Origin: Zychaea mexicana
Taxonomy: Eukaryota > Mucoromycota > Mucoromycetes > Mucorales > Lichtheimiaceae
NCBI RefSeq assembly: GCF_025766255.1
Contig: NW_026516737.1
Coordinates: forward strand, 62,001-126,000
Direction: 5' to 3'
DNA length: 64,000 nt
Shown here: positions 12,212-23,314 of the stretch, in pieces
How positions within the stretch are numbered: position 1 is the stretch's first letter
How the letters are laid out: every line of letters begins with the position of its first letter
The notes under the pieces: model-generated
Told to the model about the DNA's origin: nothing
Databases searched by the model: none
Seen by the model: the letters and a program-made list of their open reading frames with translations, nothing else
Translations under genes and position numbers: made by a program

Positions 12212-13261
12212 ATAGTCCTGAACCGCTGCTGTACCTCTTGCTTTTAACAGGCTCTCATCCATAACTATATACGTACATACCGTCTAATTTCTAGTATACA
12301 AAACAAAAAGACAACCACACACACACACACAACTACCTACTAATAGTGTTGCTATTATTACTTACAACTCACACATTCTCTCTTAATAATGGCTCTCTAT
12401 TGTTTGCCCATAATTTATCGATGGCGTTCAATGTTTAGTCGTATTATTCTATATGATTCCCCTAATATCTTTCTTTCTCTTTCACGCACACACGCACTCT
12501 TGTAAAAGTACATACGTGGTGAAACGAAAAGAACACCTTTCCTCTTTGCCAAACCCTATTACCCCATTTCTCTTTTTATGTTTTCTTTTCTTACTTTAAA
12601 CTGAATTCTTGTACTTAGAACTCTTTAAATTAAAACTTTAACCTTGCACAATGACAGATAATCGAATCACCAAACGTATTTTGAATCCAGGAATAGCTGC
12701 TGTTGGTTGGCCAGATGCTGCTGCTGCCAGAAAAATTGTTCTATTGGATGTTGCATTGCATGCACACAACAATGTTTGTTTATGTTTATAGATTGTAATC
12801 TATATTTATGGCTATGTGTGCAAAATAACCTGCGCCCTGGATTAAAAAGATCGACGCTGAATACTGAAAAAAAGGAGGTCAGACCTAGTGAGTGCAGCCT
12901 GCCCTTCTATCAATCTCCGGGCAAACCCCAAACGATCCAGCCCGGAATTGTTGCCGTGGGTAATTTTAATAGTTGGCATGTTTGTACAAGCGCTCAGTTT
13001 CTCTCTCTTGATCTCTCTTTTTCCTCTACTTGCACATACCTATCCTCCTCACTCTGCATCTTATATATTTCTTACGCATCTGATGTGACAGCTGCTGCAA
13101 CAGCACCAGCGGCAGCTTTTCCGTTCTCTCCCTTTCTCTCTTTCTCTTTCTCTTTCTTTTTCTTTTTCCGCCTTTTGAGCCCTAATCACTACCATCACCG
13201 CTCCAACAACTACGTATCTCCCTTTATAACTTATGGTATAAAGAAGAAAGTAATAATTGTA
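12212..13261. other. Intergenic region and CT-rich leader
   Basis: Contains a short CA run near 12318-12331, a 46-codon ATG frame at 12651 that ends quickly, and a long pyrimidine-rich tract near 13000-13170. A longer frame running from 12707 into the next gene translates this leader and is judged not to be coding before 13262. The 12651 frame could be an upstream ORF or a small first exon, but I cannot show it. Confidence 0.4.
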
Positions 13262-15128
13262 ATGCTCCCATCACAGCGACAAAGCTCCTACTACGCTCGA
13301 CGCTATAGCGGATTGCTTGTATCGTCGATTTTACTGCAAAGCCAATTCAGCTACGAACAAGACGACGATTATTATGATGACGGTTATGACGACGGAGACG
13401 ATGGCAGTGCTGATGAAACAGACGACGGCAGCAACGACGACTGCTCACTGATATCGGGCCATACCTGCAATGCAAATGGAATATGCAAATACTGTGCCAT
13501 GTGTCTTCAAAGTTCATGTATCTGGAGCAAATCGGTCTCGTCCTCTGTCAACAACACGTCCATTGCATCACCGTCCGCCCTTGTTTGTAACACCACCCAG
13601 TTTGATACTCCCGACGTATACGACTGGTATGGCTACTGTTTATCCAGTGGCAATGACAGCGATGGAGGTAAGGTCAACTTCAACAACCCTAAGATTCCAA
13701 GCAGATCCGCCTTTTCATTTTGCGCGCGCGGCATGAAAAGGAGGGAGAAGAGAAACAGGGGGAAAGGGTTTGTGCAACCCATTTCTGCTCACACCTCCTT
13801 TCCTGCCCCGACAACCCTGCCTTCTTCACCTGTCCTAAGCTTCCAGCCACCCTGTATTATCCTTGCTTTTAACCTTGCAAACTGTTCTTACAGACTATTG
13901 CGCAACAAGCTCTGAGTGTTACCAGTACCGCAGAAATGCCACGTCCTCTGTGTCACACATATGGAACAATCTTACCTGTGAGCCGTCTAACTGCTTGTTG
14001 ATGACGGATCGAGGTCAGCCGCCACCAGCGCCTGGACAACTACCCACCGAAAGCGATGGATCCGGCGCCGGCGACGGACAGGATGGGGACGGTGTTGGTG
14101 CAGGTGCAGGCCACCGCCATCATGCGGGCCATGGATTCACGGAACATAGTCCATCCGCGATTGCCTTGATGGTAACCTGTTCGTTTATCTTTCTTGTCGG
14201 CATGATATGGATGATTCAAATGTGGATGAAGTCAAAACGCACCCGACAACCGCTCGGACCACCCTTTTCGTGGATTGCATTCTGCTTGTCGTGCGGAGGA
14301 CGGAGAAAGAAACGCGTACAGTCTCTCGCTTCCAACGACACGACAGTTCCCAGCACAGCACCTCCCTCGTTCAGATCCAATCAACAACCAGAGATGCAGC
14401 AGCGCCGGGTGGCATCCTCTTCCGCCTCCTCACTCGGCTCACAGTCGAGCCAACAACCTCAAAATAGAGGAGAGCCATTGCCTTCGTACTACAGTCCAGA
14501 TCCGTCACCGCCCAAATATGAACAAGCCATCGTGACACAAATCAGAGGTCTGATGGGCCAACACGCACTTATAGACGACAATGACGGTGGGGATGACAAC
14601 GATGGACAGCGACAAGCAGGGCATAACTCTTTGCCACCGCCGTTGTGGTTACCTGTTTATTTTACCCCTAATCACTCGGCTTATTCTTTCGGCCGTTTAC
14701 GGCGTCATCCTCCCCCGCACATGGCTGGGGCAACTGCTGCTGCTGTTGCTGCTGTTGCTGCATCGTCATCTTCATCTTCATCACCCTCCAATAACAACAA
14801 CAACATTGCATCTTCGTCGTCCAGCAATCCACATCAACATCAAGATCATGCAGGTTCTCTTTGGCACCACAACAACGATTGGTCTGATCCACTCCAAGCG
14901 TTTTGGTACCACCATCAGCAACAGATTGGACAACCTCGACCATCACCGTCGACTTCATCGCCTGCGGCTGTAGATCTATCCACAGCCAGCAGCGCCACGC
15001 AGAGACGAAGGAGAGCAAGAGAGAATAGTTCTTCTTTGGATGATTTGATATCAAGGAACAACGACGACGACGATGATAATCAAGGCCATGTCAACAACTC
15101 GTCTTCATTCACTGCAGGATTACGATAG
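13262..15128 (+). CDS. Type I membrane protein, Cys-rich ectodomain and PY-motif tail
   Basis: Exons 13262-13667 and 13894-15128 join in frame to 546 residues. The N-terminus has a twin-Arg stretch followed by a moderately hydrophobic segment (GLLVSSILLQSQFS), a possible signal peptide. The ectodomain is very acidic at first, then carries about 12 cysteines and several N-glycosylation sequons (NNTS, CNTT, RNAT, NNLT). One clear membrane helix lies at about residues 223-245 (SAIALMVTCSFIFLVGMIWM), followed by a basic stop-transfer stretch. The ~300-residue cytosolic tail is low-complexity with poly-Ala, poly-Ser and poly-Asp runs and contains LPSYY and PPKY, the latter a ligand motif for WW domains of Rsp5/NEDD4-type ubiquitin ligases. 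No catalytic domain is seen. A surface sensor or ubiquitin-ligase adaptor is plausible but inferred. Confidence 0.7.
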
Positions 15129-15980
15129 AACCCGGCATACATTCGAGAGGCAAAAGCAAGTGTAAATGTATAAATTGTATAACTTTTGGGATTTTTAAAT
15201 CTGAAATTAAGATGGCTCTTTTGCTCCTCCCTACGCCACCCCTCCCTTTTTTCGGTTGGGCCTTTGCTCCGTTTTTTATGCGCAGCTCGGTCCAGATCAA
15301 AAGTGATTTCGTATCGCTAGCAAATCTTTTTTTATTATACAAGCGTTCGGAGGGAGTAAAAAGCACCATACATAAAGTAACTCTTCATTCCCTTGAACAT
15401 ACATACTATGCACACACAAGAGCAGAGTGAGACACAGAGAGAGAACCCCAGGGGTGTGGATCTCGCACATAGACACAAAGTGTTCGTGCACGCACGCGTG
15501 GAAATGTATATTACATGGATATGTACAATATATGTGCCAAAGCATCGTCTTTATATTTCACTAATTATTAAAATACCAGCGACTGCAACAAGCGGTGCGA
15601 TGACGACGATAAAATTTTTAATATACTCCCTTCGTGTCATGTTGTTGTTCTTTTTCCAAATCCAAAAGGAAATACTAGGGGATAAAGGAGGAAAGTGCGG
15701 TACACAAAAAGGGTTCGATGCAGCCGCGCGCAAACCACCACCACCACCGTGCAGCACCTGTATGTAATCATCCTGTAGCCAGACAGGCAGACACCTCATA
15801 TCATACTACGCCTAACCCGCATTATATCATGCATTCTAATTCAAAAGAATGATTTCTTTTGAGAGGCCCGCCATACTCCTTTCCACTTTTTTTTTGTTCC
15901 CTTAATTTTCTTTTTATATACTTACTTTCTCGTATAATTTGTACTATTTCATAACCGCTTCTCTCTTCTTCTATTTCAAC
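15129..15980. other. Intergenic region between the two PY-motif genes
   Basis: AT-rich 3' region with several short open frames lacking coding features. A T/C-rich leader precedes the next start codon at 15981. No RNA gene or repeat element recognised. Confidence 0.4.
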
Positions 15981-16787
15981 ATGCGAGGTAGAAGACTACC
16001 GGCAGACTATCCACGATGGCATCCTGTTATTCATCATTCGCTTGTGCTATGCTTTCTACTGATGATGGTGCTACTACCAATACTATATATCCGGACACGG
16101 CAACCTCCCTATTGGGTCTTGCTCATAGTGCTGTGTTCATTCTTTGTGCTCTATATTTCATACTGGGTATATAAATACACGCTAAATCTATCTTCTTTTC
16201 TTTTTTGGAGAAACATGAGAAAAGTAGGTTTCTTTGGAAACTAAGATGTTGACTACTACTATTGTAATTATCATCCATCATAGATCTGGCTTTGTTGTCG
16301 ATCTCAGTTTCATCATGAACCAGATATAAATAAGCCGCTTGAAGACACCGAAGCAATTCCTGAAGTTTCCATCTACAACCCCTCAACGGTCGGTATCCCT
16401 CCCAGCTCATACATGGTCGCGCATCGTACCAGTTCATCGAGTCCTTCAACCTTACGCGTTCCTGAACTCGCCTTTCAACAGCAGCAGCAACAGAATCAGC
16501 GGCAACCTCAATCATTTCGAACAAGTAGTATCATCACTAGCAGTACATCCGATCTTAATAATCCATTACCACCACCAGCATACCACATGTCGTTCGATCA
16601 TACTGCTGTGGACCTTCCGCAGCAAAACGCTCCACCTCCATCCTATCATTCTGCAAAAGACGAAGAAGACGAGCAACAAGTAGACAATAACGACATACAG
16701 GGCGTTGTTGATAGAAGATTAGCATCGACAAGTAGTAATAATAGTAGTAGAAACAGCAATAATAATCATCAGCATCGTTCATATTAG
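15981..16787 (+). CDS. Small membrane protein with two PY motifs
   Basis: Exons 15981-16166 and 16284-16787 (phase 0, 117-nt intron) give 229 residues. Two hydrophobic segments lie near residues 18-36 (LVLCFLLMMVLLPILYI) and 43-65, the second crossing the splice junction. The C-terminal ~160 residues are hydrophilic, rich in Gln, Asn and Ser, and carry LPPPAYH and APPPSYHS, two consensus PPxY motifs. The layout (short membrane anchor, long PY-bearing tail) is that of membrane adaptors for Rsp5/NEDD4-type ligases such as yeast Rcr1/Rcr2 or Tre proteins. That is an analogy of architecture only; I did not recognise a homologous domain. It lies downstream of another PY-bearing membrane protein on the same strand. 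Confidence 0.7.
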
Positions 16788-17923
16788 TCCATACAGTAGT
16801 ATTACCTCCGGCCAAAAATTAATATATATCCCATTCCCTTCCATCCCCTCCCCCAAATACGAGCCCTCAATCCAAAGCCTGCCTGCCATTCTCATAATAC
16901 TCGCTTATATCTGTTCTTTCATTTGATACTAACAGCTTAATTACTCTTCTTCCTCCTCCTTTTGTATATTTTTGCGTACATCATTTCCTCTCACTCCCTT
17001 TTTTGTTTTTGTTGTTGGCTTATATCATATCACTTCTCTTCCTTTCTCTCACAACAACATTGAAAAAAATTAACTGGAATTATTCTTATACCTCAACAAA
17101 AGTATCCCGCTACAGTATATTGCGTCATACATATATGTCTAGTAGCTACACACTTTGGCTGATATAACCTTGCTTTGCTGAATCCTTTGCGGATCGAGAT
17201 GATATGATTCATAATCAATAAAGACAATCTTCGATGGAAGACAACAAATGGATGTATTATAAGGTATAATGTATGTAGTAGAAGTGGAGAAGCTAGTATC
17301 ACAATAGTAACTCAATGATGATACGACTTACATTATTCAAAAGGCTATATCATGGATACATACAAGCTCTACCGAGAAGGAGGCTACAGAAGCTAAATGC
17401 GAAGGCAGTACATGAAATAACAACATACTGATCGTGCGATCCATACGGCAGGCCAACAAGATATGCCGCGACAACATATGACAGAAGATATTAAAGACTG
17501 TTGTGGGGAGGATGAACAAATGAGCTACTAGCGATAGCAAACTGGGCGATTCGAGCGTACAGGCAAGTACCGGGTTTGTCAGGAAGAGTTTAAAGGAAAC
17601 AATGTAAGCAACAATCAACGCTCCGGCATTTGAGCGCGCACTCCTGTCTGTCCTGACTTGGCTTTGCCCAGGCTCCTCAAAGACTGGATACAGCTAATAT
17701 TTCGATCGTGATCGAGTTACGTTGAGCAAAACGCCGTCAGTTTGCAGCATTCAATATTTATAGGTACATCCTAACCAATTGATTGGACCCGTGTTGGTAA
17801 TTGAAGCAAGATAATTAGCGTACTGTATCCTGGATCTCTCCAATTCACACACGAAATGATACTTATGCGCTTCATTGAAAAAACGAGCGCTCTTGACTAT
17901 GTTGCAACAACAATCGCCAGTAG
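16788..17923. other. Intergenic region before the mobile-element relics
   Basis: Starts with CT-rich 3' sequence. Frames on the minus strand (17093-17618) are hydrophobic-composition artefacts without domain similarity. A 50-codon ATG frame near 17859 overlaps the region leading into the transposase fragment and is not called. Confidence 0.35.
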
Positions 17924-18559
17924 ATTGGTGGGTCGTGTAAACGAGCTAACTATTTTGCGAAAAAAACTGCTGGTCAACCACAATCACCACAACGACAACT
18001 ACAGGTAGCATCATTCGATCCAGTTACTTGTGGCGAGTTGTCCTCAGATACAAGCAGGAACATCATAGGATGTGAAGCTTTACCGGCGGATACATACACC
18101 TCAATGATGGCAAACAGTCAAAGCACAACGTTGATCGACGAGCATAACGCGCTGTTGCTTAAACATTACACCATCCATTATCCAGGAGTCACTGATGGTA
18201 CCGGCATTGAACAAGCGAGAATCCACTGTTTCAATCGAATACAGAAACTACGTACCATTGAAACCTTTAGTCAAACATATCGATCAGCAACAGCCAGATC
18301 AATCCGCGGTTTCCATATCCAAGTCCTTTTTATACAAGACTGCCGTAATGTTGCCTGGATAGAACAAGTGCAGTATTACTCCTACCATTTACTTGTCGTC
18401 AATCGCACCCCTATAATCCACCACTTCGGTGGTATCACGCAGAAGCAGCACAATAACGATTTGCAAACCAAGGTCTCGAGGAATGGAGAAACAGCTTTGA
18501 ACAAAGCGACCGCCACTCCGTCTTGCCAGTCCATCGCATCTTTTCGCAAGCATCAATAG
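17924..18559 (+). pseudogene. C-terminal fragment of a CACTA/Plavaka-type transposase
   Basis: A frame of 211 codons opens after a TAG at 17921 without an early ATG (first ATG at 18104) and ends at 18559. The segment from about 18130 to 18420 matches the pattern I know from the C-terminal part of Tnp2-like transposases of fungi: a helix beginning DEHNALLLKHY, a spacer, then RIHCFNRIQKLRTIETFSQTY, ARSIRGFHIQVLFI and a VQYYSYHLLVVN stretch. The last corresponds to the family's VQYYFxH motif, with Ser in place of the usual Phe. No start, no catalytic core and no terminal repeats are present, so this is a detached remnant. It has the same orientation as the larger relic at 21.8-23.7 kb, which lacks this part. 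Confidence 0.6.
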
Positions 18560-20188
18560 TAGCGTATGATAACAAGGCAGATGTTAACACGGCTAAAATT
18601 GTTGTGATTCCAATGGCACGTAGAATAGTAGTAGAGTAGAAGAACACAGCCGTCCAACCAATGAAAAAAATTATTCAAGATGGAGACAGGCACAATTAGG
18701 CAAGCTGTCCTTCACCTCCTGGGCGGCTGGACCTCTCAAACAGGGTCAGGACGTCTCTCCTTTCTCTCCACCTGCTTCTTCTTCCCACTCTGGACCAAGA
18801 AGTCCAACTCACGAAAGAACTCATCGACCTATATATGCCTGTATTACAATGATTGGAAAAATTTGGAAACAACTCTTACTTACCCTGCTGTTGCGGAATG
18901 ATGGCTTACGGACTCGAAGCACACCTGCATGTCATTGCTTTCTTTTCACACACAAATACTATGCATGGCCTATGTGATCCAATGATTCTTCGTATTTCTT
19001 TTCCTGGGGTCGGGCGGTGGCGCTTCGCTCGGTTGTGGATGGATTTTTTCTTGATGCATTTAATGTGGGTATGCTTTTTGGCTTACATCTCCTGCGAAAC
19101 CAGGTCCGTTAGTACAGCTCACTCTTTTTCTTCCTACTACTGGTCTTTTTACCTTTTCCCTTTACTCATGTTCTTCTTCTATTTCTCTTCCAATTAGGCC
19201 AATGTCTTGGTTACTTCCACCCATTCTCTCCAGTGACTTAGCTGGGGACTGGATATTTCGGATGTTTTCTTCCCTCTTTTTAGAAACCATGTTCTCTCAC
19301 GTTCTCACAAATAAGGTCAGTTTGAACAGTGCCTCTATGCCTTCTTGTTTGTGCAGTGTCTTTCTGCCAGTCATTGACTGCTTCCTTTCTACCTCTTTCA
19401 AACTTTCTTAGGTATAGTACTCCCTCTCAACCTTCTTTGACTCGCCCTTTCACGCCCCTTCTGCTTCCCTTCCTATAAAAGCTCACTATGACTTTTAGAT
19501 ACTATCGTCGTATTTATTATTACCACTACAAATTATCAATGTTTGGCTTGCCGGCTTAACTTCACCATATCCCACGCTATGGCTAATTCCTGTTCCTTGC
19601 AGCATGTTGATTAACGCATCATATCGGGCCGTTAATAACGATGCGTCGCTAATCTTACATTCGTCGTTGACAACAGATGTCCTAAAGCAAACCAAGACAA
19701 GATGAGACCCATGGTTTGATTGAATGTTGTTGCTCTTTACCAGTTACCATCGAAAAATGACATGCTCCACCAGATTTTCTAACAGTGGTGTGGTGAACCA
19801 CATTAATACACTGCTTAAGATATCAACAATAAGATATTCGGTTAAACATTATAGCACACGTATGAACACTACGGCATTCCGGCTAAACACTATTGAATAA
19901 AACCTCTTACTCGGATGATTCACCTTACGTGAGCAGGACAATAAACCTATCAACAGGTACCTCGGCCATTAGATCAGCTAACGCCGGTTTCAAAGATGTG
20001 CCCGATTAACATAACGACTTCAGGAGAAATTCTGATACGTCCTTGATCCATCTTCTATCACATACTTTATCCATTAGTCGGATGAATTGATATCGCCGTC
20101 TTAATAGCTAGAATATAAAAGAGCTTTATCTTTTGTTGGAATAAAACATCATCTCAAAGATATTTAATCTTGTCCCTTATCATCTTTA
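18560..20188. other. Region between transposase fragments, no clear gene
   Basis: Pyrimidine-rich stretches around 18750-19480 give hydrophobic open frames in several phases with no recognisable domain. 19500-20180 is AT-rich. It may be further decayed transposon DNA, but I cannot support a specific call. Confidence 0.35.
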
Positions 20189-21481
20189 TTAAAGCTCTAT
20201 CATCACAAGTGGGATGATTGCCGCACTGATATAACGCGTGGCCAATTTTAATTCTTCGATATTTGACTGACAGGTTCCAATGGTTAGCTGTTCAAGGGTT
20301 GTAATGCGTTGACCTTTAGTGACTTGCGCATACGAACGATAGGAAAGGGCAGAACCTTTGCCCTTTGGCGACGTTGGGGAATCGGATGAAAATGCGGAAG
20401 AAGTATTTGTTTTGGTGTTGGTAGCCGTGGTTTTGGTTTGATCCACCACTTTGGGTGGATCAGGATCTTTAGCGGAAAGAGCCATGGTTAGCTGTTCAAG
20501 TCTAGTGGAACCAAAAAAGAAAAGACGGATGATGAATAAAAACGACCGCCATGTTCCACGCTCCAACATCCCCAGTCTTACAGGTATCGAAAGGAAGTAA
20601 GAATCTTGCTTTTGACATCATTCCCACCGTCATAAGATTCATCACTTTTTGTGCGTCCTGTAAATCAAACGATTATTTTAAGGACAATCCTAAATAGACT
20701 AAATGAGAATTATGCCGTTGATATGTTTATATTTTGCTCCTCCATACCTTCACAACTTTTTCAACGTGTAGCCGAACCACGGGGTCAGATTCGTATGTTG
20801 ATCCGCCATATGTATCAAGCAAGTGATCGATAAGTCCCTCGCATGTATCACAGCCGATATACTGATGAGGGTCACAGTTGGTGCGTGAAGGCTTCAGCAA
20901 TAGAATTGATGATAATCTAGGACGTGCTGAACATTTGATTCATACGTCAAGAGGTTTGTTTGTCGAACGAAATTCATTAAATCCGCTTGTGATATCAGTG
21001 CCTTGGAAGAGAAGATGGTCTTGATCAGGGCAATGAAACTTCCATACCAGACCTGATTACATCCTTGGGTGAGGTAATGAGCCTACACAATATAGAATAG
21101 TCACATAGTTGTCTGCCTCACCGCTTCGCCATCCATACACAATGTTTGACAATCCTTTCCTATTTACCCATTTCCATACAGAGTTGTAATGACATGGTTG
21201 GCATCGCAATGTCGACGTAATTCTTCCTTCTCAGCGAACACCTCCTTGCAGGACACACAGCCATAGTAAGTTAAGATCGTATAGCCAAGCTTTTCGTATT
21301 TCCGCACATTCCTTTGATTGTATGCAGCATTACTGCGAGAACCCGACTCACGGCGTTCAAGTCGTATATGATGTACTGCGATAATATGGTTAACGGCTTT
21401 CTGTATCGACTGATAGGACTTGTCACAATACGGGCTTCGACAGCATGACAGTCTTTTCGTTACTGCGAGATATATGTTCAT
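20189..21481 (-). pseudogene. Decayed multi-exon coding region with two C2H2 zinc fingers
   Basis: On the minus strand an ATG at 21481 opens a 105-residue frame with two C2H2-like fingers: CRSPYC-x12-H-x4-H and CVSC-x12-H-x4-H. Further down the same strand are stretches that look protein-coding but lie in shifting frames: one with GLITSPKDVIRSGMEVSLP, then after an apparent one-base frameshift PDQDHLLFQGTDITSGFNEF, then one with HQYIGCDTCEGLIDHLLDTY, and finally LEQLTIGTCQSNIEELKLAT ending at 20189. GT/AG pairs could link some of them, but at least one frameshift near 21040 remains. I read this as an inactivated gene, perhaps an accessory ORF of a transposon given its neighbours. Family unknown. 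Confidence 0.4.
20280..20500. repeat. 17-bp direct repeat flanking a 187-bp insert
   Basis: The 17-mer ATGGTTAGCTGTTCAAG occurs at 20280-20296 and again at 20484-20500. On the minus strand the 187 bases between them carry an open stretch beginning ALSAKDPDPPKVVDQ, rich in Thr, Ser and Lys. The flanking coding-like sequence reads on in the same direction on both sides. The arrangement looks like a small insertion with a duplicated target, although no poly(A) or terminal inverted repeat is visible; a local duplication by slippage is the alternative. Confidence 0.55.
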
Positions 21482-22117
21482 TGCTGGTTGAGGTAGACAT
21501 GACAGCAGTCAAGGGAAAACCATATCAGAGCAACCAAACGCCACCATTTCTTTTTAGATGGCCTTTTTGTTGGCAGGCGTTTTTGGATCTCGGCAATGGA
21601 GGGCCATGCAGTTAACCCCCAGGAACTAGTAGAGCAAAACGTGAATATACAGCAATTGCTCGAATCGAGTTTTCGATGTACCAGAAGAACCGCTTGTAGG
21701 AACCATAGGCGAGGACGATGTCAATCCTGCAGTTGACATAGACTTCAATGGCGTGATCAATGATCAAGAAGGTATGCTGCTCATTAGAGAATGATACTTT
21801 AATACTGGAGCATGGAGAAAGATGATAACAAAATGAATATGTAGATGAACAAATTAATAAACCTGTCAACAACGATCCATTGGACCATCTTCCACATCCG
21901 TTGATTTATGTTTTTGCATTTCTTGTCTTGTTCCAATTGCATTACATATCAGAGCGAGCAGCAGTCCTCCTCCTCAGCTTTATTTCGGTCTTGATCGAAA
22001 CCTTTGGTGATGCCGCACGCCAACGAATTTCACAAACTATCATCAGTTTGAAGAACTGGATCGGCTTCAATAGACTAATTGAGGATATGCGAACGTACAG
22101 TTCTTGTCCCACCTGCC

Positions 22118-22500
22118 ACGGTGAAACTTATGGCACCACACGAATAGTTGCTGTCAAAAGGGGCGAAATAGTCAACGTTCAAGGTCAACATTAACGAACG
22201 AGGGGTATCAGCGAAGCGTATATTGTTATTGTGGGGATCACGCAGCTGTCGCCACATCGCACCGTCGTATACATCACTGAACTGGCCTACAACAGGCATC
22301 CGCCTTCTCCCTTGCTCGATCTTGCTTTCGAAGCCATACCGTAAGAAGAATCGTCTAAAGGTGTGCTGCAACGGTATGTATGCGTATTGTTTGATAGGCG
22401 TACGACGGCTGTTACGAGTATTGGATGGTGGCTTCAGCAATAGGGTACCGCAAGCAGTACCATCCATGCATCGATTAGGTTGCGTGCATGTTTCTGGGCC
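22118..22500 (-). other. Inverted internal segment of the transposase relic
   Basis: Within the relic, coding sense switches from plus to minus at about 22117 and back to plus between about 22490 and 22517. Flipping this ~380-bp block restores the family's normal block order (CPTC, then CxxPN..CGT, then TPRSLMLTLN, then INNL). Breakpoints are known only to within ~20 bases, and no inverted repeats were evident at them. Confidence 0.7.
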
Positions 22501-22939
22501 GGGAAAAAAATAAAGACCTATCAACAATTTGTCGCACACCGAGCGTTTCATGCCTGGACCTAAGGAGCCAAGTACATGCGAAATGAACCTTTACTTAGAA
22601 CCACTTGTCGACGAACTCCTTCACACGTTCAACGGCGTCACAATTACAACTTACCAGTAGCCTAATGGAGCTCTTGTCCGCATCGCCCTATTCAACATCG
22701 CTTGCGACTTTCCGGTTGCTCGTAAAGTAGGAGAGTTCACGTCGCACTGTAGCACCGGTGCTTGCAACAAGTACACAAGAGAGTTCCTCGTTCTCCCAGG
22801 CACCACCAAGCTCGATTACTCTGCCCATGAGATCGATCGTGCAAATGGATTGAGAACACGGGAGGGCAATGCTCAAGATGCACAACGGTGGCGAGACGCA
22901 ACAACACACCAAGGCCGTTATGAGGTCGAGCGTGGCATG

Positions 22940-22953
22940 AGCACGCGCTGGTC
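22940..22953. repeat. Target-site duplication, left copy
   Basis: The 14-mer AGCACGCGCTGGTC occurs here and again at 23301-23314, exactly bounding the poly(T)-headed insertion. Confidence 0.75.
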
Positions 22954-23300
22954 TTTTTTTTTTGTATGCTTTATTGTATTGGGGTATGAAATAACATAGC
23001 CCTAGTAGGGGGAGAAAAATTGATATTGGAGATACATAGGGGGTTAATGGGATTATAATATAATGAAAAATCGTTAATTGAGCTAGCCTTGAGACCCGTT
23101 AGCCTCGACCTCCATACTCCTCTCTTGCCACTCGCTGCTCTTCCTTTTGATTGCTTCTGTGATATGTTGTGGATTAAATGGTACGTCGTCAAAAATAAAA
23201 CGCCAGTGCTGCCGCCAGATGAAATGTAGACCGATGCTGATAACGGTTGCTGACAGTGGTCGTTGTTGTCGCGCTTCCGGTTTCTTCCACAAAAGCGTGA
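22954..23300 (-). mobile_element. 5'-truncated LINE (non-LTR retrotransposon) 3' end
   Basis: 347 bases sit between two copies of a 14-bp direct repeat. Read on the minus strand the insert ends in A10, with AATAAA about seven bases before it, so it is the poly(A) end of a retrotransposed copy. It begins in the middle of an open frame with WKKPEARQQRPLSATVISIG and WRQHWRFIFDDVPFNPQHI, then a stop and a ~130-base 3' UTR. The WRxHWRFIFDxxPF pattern is what I remember from the C-termini of fungal LINE ORF2 proteins; that part is from memory and not certain. Target duplication, poly(A) and 5' truncation are the hallmarks of target-primed reverse transcription. Confidence 0.7.
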
Positions 23301-23314
23301 AGCACGCGCTGGTC
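23301..23314. repeat. Target-site duplication, right copy
   Basis: Second copy of AGCACGCGCTGGTC. Removing the insert and one copy rejoins the transposase frame (ACGCGCTGG followed by TCGCACATCCACCG), which supports the insertion interpretation. Confidence 0.75.

Noticed and set aside
12707..13261. Upstream extension of the PY-protein frame, Cys- and Phe-rich
   Set aside because: Translates a pyrimidine-rich leader; the ATG at 13262 starts a sensible N-terminus with a possible signal peptide.
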